A stretch of DNA of 64,000 nucleotides from NCBI GenBank assembly GCA_033030425.1, contig JAUFSD010000001.1, positions 2,852,001 to 2,916,000 on the forward strand. The letters run 5' to 3'. The DNA is from Verpa conica. Lineage: Eukaryota > Ascomycota > Pezizomycetes > Pezizales > Morchellaceae. The notes below the pieces were generated by a model that did no database searches, was not told the DNA's origin, and saw only the letters and a list, made by a program, of their open reading frames with translations. Numbering within the stretch: position 1 is the first letter of the stretch; every line of letters begins with the position of its first letter. Position numbers and translations under genes: made by a program. Shown here in pieces: positions 12,020-24,400 of the stretch.

Positions 12020-14571
12020 ATGGAGTCTCCCGTGCGACGACAGTATGGAATAGAGGAGCTTCTCCTACTATCAAAATCACCGCTCATCCGCAAACCTGAG
12101 GGCTTACCACCAATTGAAGAATGGATGGGGTGAGCTTCCTCTCCTTTTTTTTGTTTGCCATCTTTTGCTGTAGCCAGGTTCATGCTAACTAGCTTCACAG
12201 CCCTACCCCCGCAGTTCGACCACAAACTACTCGTGGGCGTACAGACGGCGATGTCCTACCTAACAGTACCAACCATGAAGATCTTGCTAAAGGGTATTGT
12301 CGCTATTACCTTAAAGATTTACCTGTTTTTGAGACTGAATTATGTGATCTAGTATAACGGCAACACGTCGGCCATCTCTATTCGTATCAAGGTCGTCAAG
12401 TATGATACTCGCATGCTGTCCTTATTTATTTCTATATTTTTACTGATAATTTGTAGTTCCTGAAGACATTATCCTTGGACCTCCGAAGATGTCGTTTGTG
12501 TCATCCTCCTCGGCACGAACACCAACTGGAAAGTTTGATCAGGATCCACTTCATGCAAGCTCGGTAGCGTCCCCTGTGTTTGCGGAGGAACGCGGAGAAA
12601 GTCCTCATTTTGAGCGGTTCAAGATTGAAAGAGGGATTCGCTCAGGTGATAAGGATAGAGGGGATAAGGATCGTGGCGGGGATCGTGGCGACATGCGGGG
12701 TGGTAATCATATCAAAAGAGGATTTAGGGATGATGCAGAAGGTGGTGGTGGAGGAGCAGGAGGAGGCTGGACAAACGTTTCTCGCCAACCACGCAAGAGC
12801 TTTGGTGCCGAGGATGGTGATCGTTTCCGTAGGGATCGTGGTGAAAGGGAGAAGCGGGAAACTCCGTGGGACAAGGACCGCCCGCCAAAGTACGATAATT
12901 TTGGGAGAGACCGTGATCGCGAACACCGGCCAAAGTTGAAAAGGGATGAATCTAGCTGGTTGCTTGATGACAATCGTGGGGGAGATAGGGACAGGGACCG
13001 TGATCACTATCGTGACCGTGACCATCACCGTGACAGTCACCGCGATAACCACCGCTATAATAATAGTAGGACTGAGAAGGATCCTGAGTGGATGGATTCG
13101 GGACCAAGCAATGAAGACAGGACAGGGGATGCTAAAACGGCACATTCCATGGAAGAATTTCAGCGTTGGAAGGAGAGAATGAAAGCGGGTAATGCACCAC
13201 CTGATGAGAAGAAGAAGGTGGATTTGCCTATCGATGAGACTCATCAAACACCACCTCCGAAAGAAGAAGTTGAAGCAAAACCTGTAAAGGAAAATGGGAG
13301 TGCAATTATTGAAGGTATATCAGAAACAATAGTGTGTGTGAATATTCTTCAGAGGCTAATATCAAATAGAGCCACAAACTGCCCCAGCAGTAGTAGAGAA
13401 TGGGGTCGACAGATTCTTCGGATTTTGGAGTACTCCTGCCAACAAAAGTGCCGAGCAGGATATATTGAATACTATCCGACAGGAGCCTAAAAATCCAGTA
13501 AAATCTCGCTTCGCTGCGATCTTTGCTCCACAGGATGAGACCATTGCGCCCCCACAGGTCGAGGCTCCAAAGCCTTCTCCGGGGCCACCTACTCCGGCAG
13601 ATGGATCTACTTCTGAAGATAAAGAAGGGTTCCAGCGTATTTTGAAAATACTTAACGGGGTCAGTATCGGTGATAATACAAATTCGGTCCCTGCACAGGT
13701 CCCTCCGCAAGCTCCTGTAGTCCAGAGACCTATGCAGCGTAGCATATCCCCTATTACTTCAAGCCTCATGTCTCCTCCACCTGCTCCCTCGCATCAAAAT
13801 CAAGCCAACGCTGGGCTCCGGAATGATCCGAATACCGACTTTTTTATGCGTCTCATGCATCAGTCCCATCAGTCACAACAGCATCAAGTGCAACTTCCTC
13901 CATCTGTCTCACCGTTGCACCAGCATTATGGAGGGCCATCCCAGATGCCTCCACCTCCTCCAATCTCTACAAGCCCCCATAATTATCATAGGGTGAAGAA
14001 CAATCCTCTTTCCCCCGTTTATGACGATCCTGCGATTACGGATTTCAGACGACGTGATGCCAGCCCGATCTATCCTAGAGGACCTCCACTTATGGAGCAA
14101 CATGGACCCCCAGCTGGATGGAATCCTCAGCAGCAGCAACAGATGTCGCAGCCACCACCTCCTCAATCACTTAGGCAGGTGGCTCCTCCTCCAGGTCTCG
14201 CAAGAAACCAGCACCACCAAGGCCCTCCCCCTCCCCCGCCTTTCCTTGGGCCACCTCCTCTAGGCGTTAATGGGCCTCCAATGCCATTTCAACTTGGGCC
14301 AATGCCGCCCAATATCCCTCCAAATTTTGGCCCTCCCCCTCCATTCTTTAATATGAATGGGCCTCCTCCGCAAATGAATGGGCCTCCACCTCTCGGCTAT
14401 CATATGCCGCCATTTCATCATCATCATCATGAACCACCTCACGGTCCACCAATGGGAATCCATGGCCCACCATTCGGTTTCCCTCACGAGGGAGTCAAGA
14501 GTCCTCCGCACCCACATGGGCCCGGTAATACACGATTTTCTGCTGAATCTATACACCGCCAGATTCGCTGA
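12020..14571 (+). CDS. Putative eIF4E-binding protein (4E-T/Eap1-like), intrinsically disordered, five exons
   Basis: Proposed exons are 12020-12129, 12201-12293, 12353-12399, 12457-13314 and 13370-14571, giving 769 residues. All four introns (55-71 nt) have GT...AG ends and ctaac/ctgat/ctaat branch sites, and only this set keeps one frame. Near the start is YGIEELLLL (residues 9-17), matching the eIF4E-binding consensus Y-x4-L-hydrophobic, followed by SPLIRKPEGLPPIEEWMG. The middle (about 130-290) is rich in Arg/Asp/Glu/Gly with many RDRD and HRD repeats. A more ordered segment, ENGVDRFFGFW...KSRFAAIFAP, follows, and the C-terminal third is Pro/Gln/His-rich with a run of six His. This layout resembles metazoan 4E-T and yeast Eap1, which hold eIF4E in mRNP granules and repress translation. 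The name is inference from the motif and layout; I cannot show orthology. Confidence 0.75.
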
Positions 14572-16130
14572 CTACCCATGGACCAGGTCTCTGATACCGG
14601 CTTTGGAGTAGTGTGACTTTTCTCACGAATTTTATTGTATTTGGTCGCTTGTGTCTTTTATTTCCTGGATGCTTCTGCTTTTATTGGGAATACATCAATT
14701 TTATCTTTCTCATTTCTTTCAATACCTGCATCCTTTTTTCTTCTTTCTCTTAGCTTTTTCTAAGGCGTCGTGTTCCTCTCCTTTCTCCAGTTTTTCTTAT
14801 GTTCATCCTGTAGTCATGTCTTGTTATCATGTAACCATACTTTCTGAATGCTTCGGTTGTTTGGCTGGTCTGATTTGATCTAGGTTTGTTTAGGTGCTGG
14901 TTATTGTGGCCATATGCTTTGATTTTTGTATGCTTTATTTCTTGGAGCATAGCTGAGGGGCCTTCATTTTCTCGTCGGTCTCTGTCCGCTATACTTGGAT
15001 CCTGTAACACATCTACCTATACTTTCTGATCCTTTTTACACTGTTCTCCTATCAATTCCCTAGGGTTTGACGTTAATGCTTTGCATTATTTACTACTTTT
15101 AATGCAGGTAACTTCGCCATTTCACTAGCTATTCGAATTACTTTGTACTGGTCGGCCCTTGTGTTTTTTCATCTCATGTCTTTAGGGTGGAGTTTCTCTT
15201 ACCCTTCCTTTTATGTCACACCTCTATCTGTAATATTGATACGAGAGTACGAGTAGCTAAATGAAGTCCGGGAACGAAAGAATGGAGCTTTGTAATACGT
15301 CAACCTCCCCTCTTTTTTTAGTTAATTAATGTTCTTGCATTATGGATTAGGCTATGCTGGCTAGGTTAGACCATAATTCTTGGTCACATGGGATCACTCG
15401 TACCCGTGAAATTAGTGCTAGAATCCTTTTGGTTAATATCACCTTAGGGCTATATGTATTATGATTAGTTGGTTAACTTGTGAATAAATTGACATGGGGT
15501 GATATTTCATGATGGAACAGCTTATCCAAAGAAACCTGACGCGTTTACTCTTGATGGTATGATATATCTAATACATTCGAGCAGAATTTATGAGTTAGGT
15601 GGAATTACCAACCTTTAAGCGCCTAATACATGCTAGTAGTTGTGCTAATAGAATGTGTTCGATTAGTTGATTAATTATAATATATGGAGTCTTGAGTTCT
15701 ATTAGTAATGTAGGGGGTAATATTACTATTCGATTGATTCTGAGCTCGAGGACAAGTAGGTAGCAAGGTGTAACAGTCTCACAAGGACTGGTTTTGGAAC
15801 TCTGTTTTACCTCTTTAAAGGACTTTCATCTGTATTGATTCTATAAATAATAAATCATGCTAAATAAGAGTGTAAGGGGTACAGGCCAATAATTCATCAA
15901 TGAAGAAACTCTATCTTTTTAGTTATGTATGTTGAAGTATAACTAAATAGAGCTTGCAGGAATCGAATTGTGGCATTCCTGCTCTGGTGCGTTGTCTTGC
16001 CCCATGAACCAAGCAAAGTAAAGAAACCAAAAATACATGTGTACAGATGAATAGTAATAGATAGGTAATTAAATTTCACGAAACATTTGCCCGATCTATC
16101 AACGTCAAGATGAGAAGTGGTCTAAAACTC
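14572..16130. other. Intergenic region between convergent genes
   Basis: T-rich 3' sequence follows the eIF4E-binding gene to about 15200, and AT-rich sequence without coding character follows. A small structured element at 15952-16014 is listed separately. No other gene is visible. Confidence 0.4.
15952..16014. other. Hairpin-forming element with tRNA-like T-loop sequence
   Basis: A perfect 8-bp inverted repeat, gcaggaat (15956-15963) and attcctgc (15975-15982), lies inside an outer 5-bp repeat gcttg/caagc (15952-15956, 16010-16014). On the minus strand the hairpin contains TTCGATTCC, like the B box of a tRNA gene, but no consistent cloverleaf can be folded and the T stem would need a 10-nt insert. 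It may be a degenerate tRNA relic or chance. Confidence 0.2.
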
Positions 16131-19100
16131 TCATATTACAAATGCTACACCGATGATACCTACCACGATAGCAAGCAGGCCAGCATTATTACGGGAGGCA
16201 GAGCCCTCAAACGGTTCGGGTTCACTAGGGGGTGGTATTACCTGACCTCCCTGGGCCGGTCCCGCGATTTCTGGTGCTGGTACAGCTCCCGAGCCTGGTA
16301 GGGTACTCACTACAGCTTCTGATGGTAGTACAGATACTGAACCTAGTGTAGTTCCTGTTCCTGGCGTAGCTCCTGAGTTATGCGCAGCCCCTGGTTGTAT
16401 AGATCCCGAAGAAGGTTCCGATCCCGAAGGATGTATGGATCCTGAGGAAAGTACGGATCCTGAAGAAGGTACGGACCCCGCAGAAGATACAGATCCTGAG
16501 GAAGGTTTGGGTCCTGGGGAAGGTTTTGATCCTGAGGAAGGTACAAATCCTGAGGAAGGTCCAGATTCTGATGGGGGTACTGATCCAGATACTGGAGCAC
16601 CTCCTAGTGATGGCGTGGATTCTGGTCCTGGGATAAATCCTGGGGGGTTTGGGGATTTTGACCCTAGAGTAACTCCAGATTCAGAGCTTAATTGTGGTGC
16701 AGGTCTTGATCCTAGAGAAGTCCCTGGAGTTACGGGTCCTGATCCAGGAAAAGTTTCTGATGGTGTTACTTGTCCCGGCGAGGGTATAAATCCTGACTCT
16801 GAGCCATATCCTGGCAATGGTACAGATGCAGGCCGCGTAAGAGCTCCTGATGAAGGTAGAGACTCTGGTTCTGCGGAAGCTCCTGATGAGGGCATAGGTC
16901 TTGATCCATATCCAAGTCCAGGTCTTGGTAAAGGTATAGGTCCTGATTCTGACGAGGCTCCTGATGAGACTCCTTGTGATATAGATCCTGATGAAGGTGT
17001 GAACCCTGACCCAGATGTCGACCCAGATGGATGTGTGAATCCTGATCCAGATGCTGATCCAGACGAAGATACGGATCCCAACCCAAGGGTAGCTCCTGAT
17101 GAAGAATTTTTATTTCCGGAGGAAGGTGGGAGTCCCACTCCAACATTATGTTCACCTTCAAGGGTAGGTGGTTTAACACCGATATCGCCAATAGGGAGTT
17201 CTCCTTGAAGGTATCCAGCCCCAGCCTCGTCTTCAGATCCAGGGGATTCGGCTTCAATATTTTCGGGGATAAGTGGAGAATAGGAAGACGCTTGGGGCTG
17301 GGTGATAGATCCGGACTGTTGCGGCGATGTAATGAATGGGGGTTGTGGAGGTTGTACCACAGGCCCAGGTTGTTTAGGGGAGGGCTCCAGCCCAGCTTCC
17401 GGAACTAAGGCTATTTCATTTTTTTTAGAAAATACTACTCCAAGATACAAGAATGTTCACTAACCATTGATTTGTGGCTGGGCTTTTCCAAAATTACCAG
17501 GGATTTGTGCCTGGCGTCCTGGAGCTGTAGTAGTCCCAGTGGAATCCGGAGTAGTATAATTAGCAAAAGGCTTAGAAGTAGGGCTCGAGGTTTTGTAGCC
17601 GACTGCTTCTCCCGGTACTTGAGCTCCCGAGATTCCTCCAGGGGGTTGTATCATGGAATCTACAGTTCCGTTGACCTCTTGAGGAATTTGAGCTGTAACA
17701 CCCGGGCCCTTTACAGGGTATGCGAGTTCGATGTTCTCTTCTGTTAAATGTCCCCCCAACCCTGGGACTTCGGTGGTTTGGCCAGATCCAAGAATTGTAA
17801 CTCCAATGGGGGGGAGGTATTCAGTTGATTGTTCAGGAGTACTGGATACGAGTCCTGGAACGGGGTATCTGAATTCTGCGACTTCCTCGGGAACTTGGAC
17901 TGAAGGGCCCGCGGCAGGGTGCCCCGCTCCAAAATTCTCTCCAGGGAACTGGATAACGGGCCCTGGAACAGCATATCCGGCTTCAGTAATTTCTGCAGGG
18001 AGTTCAACAGTGGGGCCAGGAATAGGATATCCAGCTTTGATAACTTGACCAGGAAGTTGGACAGCAGGGCCTGGGACGGGGTACCCTACTTCAACAATTT
18101 CGCCTGGGAGTTGAACAACGGGACCAGGAACAGGATATCCAACTTCAATAATTTCTGCGGGGAGTTGGACAATCGGACCAGGAACAGGGTATCCTACTTC
18201 AACAACTTCACCTGGGAGTTGGACGATAGGGCCAGGAACAGGATATCCAACCTCTACTGTAGGGCCTGGGACTGCAACTTCCACGACGTTGGTCACAATT
18301 TGGACTGCTCCAGGTATCGTGACAAATTGGCCTGGCTGAGTAATGATTAATGGGGGCTGCACGACGGTTTCTGCGGGTGCTGTGACAATAAGGGGAGGAC
18401 ATGCTGAACAGACACTGGTTGTAATGACTTCTCCTGCCACTACCACTGTCTCTGCCGGGTACGTTACTATCACAGGAGCTTCCGTAATTACTACTGGAGG
18501 GGACGAGACAACAGTCTGGATAAAGTTGTTTTCCGTAACAATGACTGTGACTGGTGTTGGAATAGGAATCTCAATCTCTTGAGTGACCTCTACAGTCTGA
18601 ATAACCGGAGTAGCAATGCCAGGGAGGTATGTGGTGATGAACTCTTGAATAACCTCAGCCGGTACTCGAATCTCTTCATAGATTGTAGTAGGGACAGGGG
18701 TTGCAACACCAGGCACAGAGACGAGCTCTGTGATAATGACGTCCTTTGTGAGATAGACAAGCTCTTCCACTTTAACGGTGACTGGTACTTGTACCTGCTC
18801 GCTTATTGTGACAGAGACAGGGACTTGGACTTGTTCTGTGATCTGTACCGTCTGAACAACTGGGGTAGGTGTCCCAGGGAGATATGTTGTGACGACTTGC
18901 GCAGGGAGAATCACCTCTTCAGTAATAGTTGTCGGGACAGGAGTGGCGATACCCGGAATGGATACAAGCTCAGTGACTATAACGTTCTGGGTAACATAGA
19001 CGATCTCCTCCTCCTTGACAGTGACTGGGACTATAATTTGTTCCGAGATATAGATCTGTTCTTGTTCCTTAATCGTAACAGGAACTTCGACCTTCTCGGT

Positions 19101-21486
19101 AATTTGTACAGTCTGAACGACTGGTGTAGGAACACCAGGAAGGAAAGTTGTGACAACTTGGGCGGGAAGTATGACCTCCTCGTAAACCGTAGTAGGTACA
19201 GGTGTAGCGATTCCTGGAAGGGTGACAAGCTTGGTAACATCGACTTGCTGGGTGATAAAAACAAGTTCCTCCTCTTTAATAGTTACAGGTACCATGATTT
19301 GTTCAGAGATGTAGATCTCTTGCGCCTCCGTAATAGTAACCGGAACCTTGACCTGCTCTGAGATGTAAACTTGCTCATTATGGGTAACAGTAACAGGAAC
19401 TCTGATCTGCTCTGAGATATAGACTTGCTCGTTATGGGTAACTGTTACTGGAACTTTAATCTGTTCAGAAACGTAGATTTGCTCTTGTTCAGTAACCGTA
19501 TAGGGAACTCTAATCTGCTCTGAGATATAGACTTCTTCGAGAATTGTTCTGGGAGGCGGTGTAACAAGGACTTCATTTGTGATGACAATGCTTTCCTGTT
19601 GGATGATAGTCTTGGCGGGGACTGTGATTAGGACTTCGTTCTCGATGACAACACTTTCTCTTTCAATGATCGTTCTGGGGGGGAGGGTCTTTGTCACTTG
19701 AACAGTAACCGGAACAGGAACCTCAACCATCTGGAAAATTGTTTCTCCAGGAAGTACAATCTGCTCAACGATTGTCTCACCAGGGAGTTGTTCATATATA
19801 GTTTTTCCGGGGAGCTGAACTTTTTCGATGATTGTCTGACCTGGAAGTTGGATCTGCTCAATGATAGTCTGACCTGGAAGCTGGACTTCTTCGCGGATTG
19901 TTTGACCGGGGAGTTGCACCTGCTCAATGATGGTCTCTCCAGGGAGCTGTACCTTCTCAATTATGGTCTGCCCTGGGAGCTGTACTTTCTCAACAATAGT
20001 CTCTCTAGGGAGTTGGACTTGCTCTAGGATAGTCTGCCCTGGGAGCTGCACTAGTTCGACAACAGTCTCTGTAGGAACGACCTGGGTAAAAGGGACATAT
20101 TCTGTATGAGGGGGGCAGGTGACACATGGTGTTACAATTTGTGGAACCTAGAGCTTGAGTAAGCATTTTTGAGATCAAGATAAGAAAAAGCATAGATTTT
20201 TTTTTAAATCATTAATTACATGGAGCCCGTAGGCTATGACAAAGGCATGGAGACCTAACCTGAACGGTTTTGGTGATAGGAATTGTCTTTGTCACTGGGA
20301 CCTCAACCGGGACCTCAACCTTCACTGGAACAGCCTCGCCCACGGCGTTGACGTAGAAAAAGTTCTTCTCCTCATTGAAGTTGAAGTTATTCTCGGAAAA
20401 GCTTTGTTCATTGAACTCTTGGAAGCTTGCGGCAGAATTTTCGTTTGCGAGGGAATTAGGATTGGTGTTTGCATTTTCATTGTTTGCAGAGACCTGGTTC
20501 TGGTTGTCGTTCGCGTTGTTGATATCATTTGCATTGGTAATGATAATATCTGGGAAGACAATATCAGTCATACCAACAGGCATAACACCTCCAGGCAAAA
20601 ATGTTTGGCCTTGCTGAAGAGCGCCTTCTGGGTTCTGAGGCTGTAGCAGAGGCTGTGGTAGTAGGGGCTGGGACGTAGACTGTGTAGGTCGGGCTACATC
20701 GATGTTGACGTTTTTCTCTACATTCTTCTGGACAACAACCTCCTCGTTCTTGTTCTTGTTACCATTATCACTAGGGGCTTCTACCGCAGCAGTAGACTTC
20801 CCAGGGACCGAATAGTTTTTTCCTTTCGCCTTATTGACTACCTTTTCCTCTTTAATATTACTATTTGAGTTGGAACTTTTGTCTTCATGAACGTTTCCAC
20901 CCTTATAAGTGTTCTTGAACGGTGGGCCTGGCGGAGGAGGAGGCGGAAATACGGGGCCTAGTTCCTGAGGAAAGTAGGGTAGTGCGTAAAATTCCGGAGG
21001 AGGCATTCCATAAGGAGGAGGCGGTGGAGGGATTAACCCACGAGGAGGAGGGGGTTGGAGGTTAATCTCCTCTACTGCTGTGGCCTTTCCGATATTTTCC
21101 TTCAGTGCGGAGTTCTGTGGTGCAAGTGGGGATTTTGGTGCAATGGCCTTCAATTCAGACGCCTGTTTTGGATCAACCCCCTCTTCGTCAAGGACATTCT
21201 TTAATGGGGGAGGTGGAGGGTAAGCTTGGTGTCTCCTTGGTGTAGGTCGTTCTCTACCCGAAGGGGGGCCGCTTTCGAGGGGATATTTGTGGCCCGGAGG
21301 GGGTCCATGATCTTGAGAAAATCCTCCATGATGCACTGGCCCCCCAGGACCGAACTCAACTGGAGGAGGTAATGGCCCATCACGATAAGACTCGGTAAGA
21401 GGTGAGGCCTCACGAGGATTAACAGGTCGTTCTGCTATAGCCCCGGCTGTAAGAGCCAGACCGAGAAACACTTGATTTAGCTTCAT
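16131..21486 (-). CDS. Large repetitive GPI-anchored cell-surface (adhesin-like) protein, three exons
   Basis: Exons on the minus strand are 21486-20260, 20147-17465 and 17410-16131, giving 1729 residues. The start MKLNQVFLGLALTAGAIA is a signal peptide, probably cut before ERPVN. The C-terminus SRNNAGLLAIVVGIIGVAFVI is a GPI signal: small residues, then a hydrophobic tail reaching the stop. Exon 1 encodes a Pro-rich and then Asn-rich region; exon 2 has tiered tandem repeats (11-residue LPGQTIIEQVQ units, 18-residue VPVTVTHNEQVYISEQIR units, larger ITELVSIPGIATPVPTT blocks, and 18-residue VGYPVPGPIVQLPGE units); exon 3 is a Ser/Gly/Pro stalk. Introns are 112 nt (20148-20259) and 54 nt (17411-17464). 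The architecture is that of fungal wall adhesins or flocculins: an exposed N-terminal part held away from the wall by a repeat stalk. I recognise no named domain and no ligand. Confidence 0.88.
16390..17110 (-). repeat. Ser/Gly/Pro-rich low-complexity stalk repeats
   Basis: Short degenerate units such as PSSGS, SGSVP, PSPG and SGSGF repeat through exon 3. Because the units are regular, the opposite strand is also open and reads as DPEEG-type repeats; that antisense frame is not considered real. Confidence 0.85.
17840..18262 (-). repeat. 54-bp coding tandem repeat (VEVGYPVPGPIVQLPGE units)
   Basis: About eight 18-residue copies built on GYPVPGPxVQLPGE. The first copies are nearly identical; the later ones decay gradually toward the C-terminal side (GHPAAGPSVQVPEE, then FRYPVPGLV). 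Confidence 0.88.
18555..19238 (-). repeat. Long coding repeats (about 87, 81 and 60 residues) in the GPI protein
   Basis: Three diverged blocks each begin with a LV(T/S)(L/I/V)PG(I/V)ATPVPTT segment, pass through an (I/V)xxPAxV and an LPG segment, and then (V/I)QTV. The first two also hold copies of the shorter VPVT/SEQ unit, so the long block seems to have grown around the 18-residue unit. Confidence 0.8.
19239..19508 (-). repeat. 54-bp coding tandem repeat (VPVTVTHNEQVYISEQI units)
   Basis: Five consecutive 18-residue units of the form VPVTVTxxEQVYISEQIx. The central two copies are almost identical in protein, differing near their ends. Confidence 0.88.
19725..20048 (-). repeat. 33-bp coding tandem repeat (LPGQTIIEQVQ units) in the GPI protein
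   Basis: About ten consecutive copies of an 11-residue unit with consensus L-P-G-Q/E-T-I-x-E-x-V/I-Q; one copy is shortened to nine residues. The DNA copies are diverged, so the array is old or conserved at protein level. Confidence 0.9.
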
Positions 21487-24400
21487 ATTTGCCGAGTATG
21501 GGGGAACTCAACAATGTCTGTCCAGGTTGGCTTACCGGCCCTACTTATAGTGTTCAAATTGGGCCAGATATTTGACTTAGAGCTTCTGTACGTTTTTTTA
21601 AAAAATGAGATCATTGTATTATCTTCTCAATACTAAGTGTGAATGATTTCATTATTAGTTCTCTCATCCCGCTGGTTATAGCAATTAAAATGATGATATA
21701 TCAAAAATATCATATGCATCATACATATTTTTTCGAGAATGATGATTCCAGAAAGACCTATTCCGTAATGCATTGATTTCTCGTTCTCATGACCTACTAG
21801 AGTGAGATTATTTGCGGGGCCCGCCGAGGTCGTATGTATGGCTAGAGATGAAGTGGAGACAATATAGGGGATATTAAGGCCTATCATAATAACTAGATGT
21901 ATTTGATCACTGACTTCGTACGATGCCTTTGTTAGCCCCACAATAATATCCAAGGATACACATATCAAACTTTAATACGTCAGCCTCCTTTATCTTTATT
22001 TCTACTTCTCATTCAGGAACCGTTAGCTTAGGATTCTATAGTTTAACTTTAATCTAGGGATAGGTGGGTCCATCAAGGAACTGATACCCTGCTCGTCTTT
22101 TCTATCCGGTTTTACTATGTTCATGTCTACTCAGGCCTGCAGCTGAAGATAAGTTATTCGGGGGGGTGAAGAAGAAGCCTACCATAGTGGGTTTTCGAAG
22201 GAGAGTGGGTCCCAACCTCTGGAACTTCAATGCTTATTGGCCTTAGTCTCTAGATAAATCCTTGTAATAATATCAATACCCTGAAACAATACCTAATCTA
22301 CTTCTCTCTTCCGCGGAGGATTGTTCTGTCATATAGTAGAAGGAGGTGTTAGTAAGGCTATATTTTTCCAAGACCTAGAAGCTAAAAACTTTACGTGTAA
22401 CGACTCACGGGAGTAAAGACCCCATCTAGGCCCCGTTGTTTATCCAGGACGGGAACTAGTAGACCAGTGTATAAATTTGTCTACCTTAACCTCACGTTTA
22501 TATCCGAGCCCTATAATTCAGATCAACGGAGTTTCCCCTTTGAGGGGTGTATAACCGCTTTTAGTTAATTCTGATTTTCTATCATCATAAAAAAACGATG
22601 AGTCGGCCAGAAGCAGAACGCGTGTAAAACTATGCTCCTGCGATGCTGGTGATTCTTGAAAGTAAAGAACACCCCGGTTTCATAAATACGCCTGGGTTTG
22701 CAACATAGGTTCCCTATTTCATATTATTCATGTGTAACTTCCAACTACCATGCCCCACTTCTTAGGTAATTGACCCTTCCCTAGCCCTAGATTTCAAACA
22801 ATGAGAAGGCAATCAGCGTCACCAAAATCCCTAGAAATCGGGGTTGAATCTTCCTATGCAAAGGGTCTAATGCAGGCATATTGGTTACTTGGAGTGATGA
22901 TCGTTGTCATGAATAATGGTACCGTCCCCGGCTCTATACAGCCCTAACCCTAGATAGCAATAAGAGCCCTACGTAAACCAACGGTCATCGCTCCTAAGCG
23001 CATCATTTAGCTAATTACTCACTCTATGTCCCGTTGACCATAATTAAATCTTATTCTCACTACGTAGCTACTATTGGCGGTGGAGTCTCTCCACCCTGCC
23101 ATCCGTAGCTACGTCATTAGCCCAGCCCATTCATAGAGGTCTTACGGTATTGGACGGGGCTAGGGTAATACGTACTGTAATACCTAATACCTAATACCTA
23201 ATAGGTGGGTCTTCAGTGTTCAGGCCCTTTGGAATTGAGGCACCAGTTGCATCTACAACCTTGTAAGATACATGTAGATTGACGTCAACCACTTCAGCCC
23301 TTCCATTGTCACAGGGCCTTATCCCAACCCCCAAATTTGACTTGGGTGGTAATTGGTACCGCTCATGTCACTATTTACATCCAAGAGAATTTTAACATAT
23401 GTAACCAATACATGCAGTCAAAGAACATTTTCGGTTTAGTTACCGTGACGTGAGAAGCGGTTGATCGGGGAGGAAGATCGACTCAGTAAGTATTAGTTAC
23501 TTTGTAAACGGGTAATTTAGGGATTGAAACGGTAAGCTCAGGGAACCCGCAAAGATTTGGCTGAGTGGAGGCAAGGCGCAAAACCCCTGTATATCAGTAA
23601 TTGTAAGCAGAAGGGCATTATAATAATTTAACCCTAACCCTGCATGTAACAATACAGTACCAAAAAGAGGGGTGGAATCAGTACGGTACTCACGCCAATA
23701 CGCTAGCGATATGGGAGAAATACGATATTGGCAGTGATATACCTCAATTACTGATTTAATTCGATATTTGCGACTAAATTCCGTAGTAAATTCACACCGT
23801 TTTTTCATACTATATAGTACTATACTTTTATAGAATTGAGCACCAAACACATTAATTGGCTCAAGAAATCTTAAAACAGAAAATGTTACAAAAGTATATC
23901 AGTACAATAACACGAAGTGATTAAAAACGGGACAAAATTATTCTGTATTTTATATAGTGTATAAGTACTGAATGAAGCAATTTTGCAGTCTTGGTGTAAA
24001 AGGAAAGAAAGAAAAAAACCAGTGTCAGCTTCTCACCTGATTTCTTCCTGATTACGAGATATGAGGGTCTGGATGGTTGAAGACTTTCGCGATCGCGGGT
24101 ATTTCGGCGGTGCTTGTCCTGGTTTGAAATCCATACGTAAAATGTGGCTGGCAGTGGGGGTATCTCCACTACAGTAGAGCATGCTTTTTTTCTAATTAAT
24201 CGGGCAGTGGTACCCGGAAAAAAAATATTTAGTTCGAGGGGAAGTAATGCAGAAGCAGAATTCAGGCGCATGTCCGTCCGTCCAACCATATTACATACAT
24301 GAGACATACCACATCATCCGGAAAGTATGATTCGACGTACTAGCTTGATTAACAAGTACCGCCATCTCCGACCTGTAACTATAGAGAATAATCAGGTCTA

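Noticed and set aside
12642..13247. 201-codon minus-strand frame rich in Ile, Val and Thr
   Set aside because: Antisense to the RD-rich repeats of the eIF4E-binding gene; the sense strand closes through four introns.
16435..17208. 257-codon plus-strand frame made of DPEEG-like repeats
   Set aside because: It is exactly antisense to the Ser/Gly/Pro stalk of the GPI protein. Regular repeat codons keep the opposite strand open. The minus strand has the signal peptide, introns and GPI signal.
18579..19361. 260-codon plus-strand frame rich in Asn, Arg and Asp
   Set aside because: Antisense shadow of exon 2 of the GPI protein, with no start context or domain.
16131..20051. Regular repeats considered as a CRISPR-like or satellite array
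   Set aside because: The repeats are in one translated frame, vary at codon level, have no spacers and lie in a eukaryotic gene.
21633..21968. 111-codon minus-strand frame rich in Ile, His and Asn
   Set aside because: Looks like translated AT-rich intergenic DNA upstream of the GPI gene.
23625..23640. Telomere-like ccctaaccct words (also near 1612 and 22945)
   Set aside because: Only one or two units each; too short for telomeric or subtelomeric repeats.
23497..24307. Two minus-strand frames of 117 and 128 codons
   Set aside because: Composition matches the surrounding AT-rich DNA, with no domain, no intron logic and no neighbouring exons.
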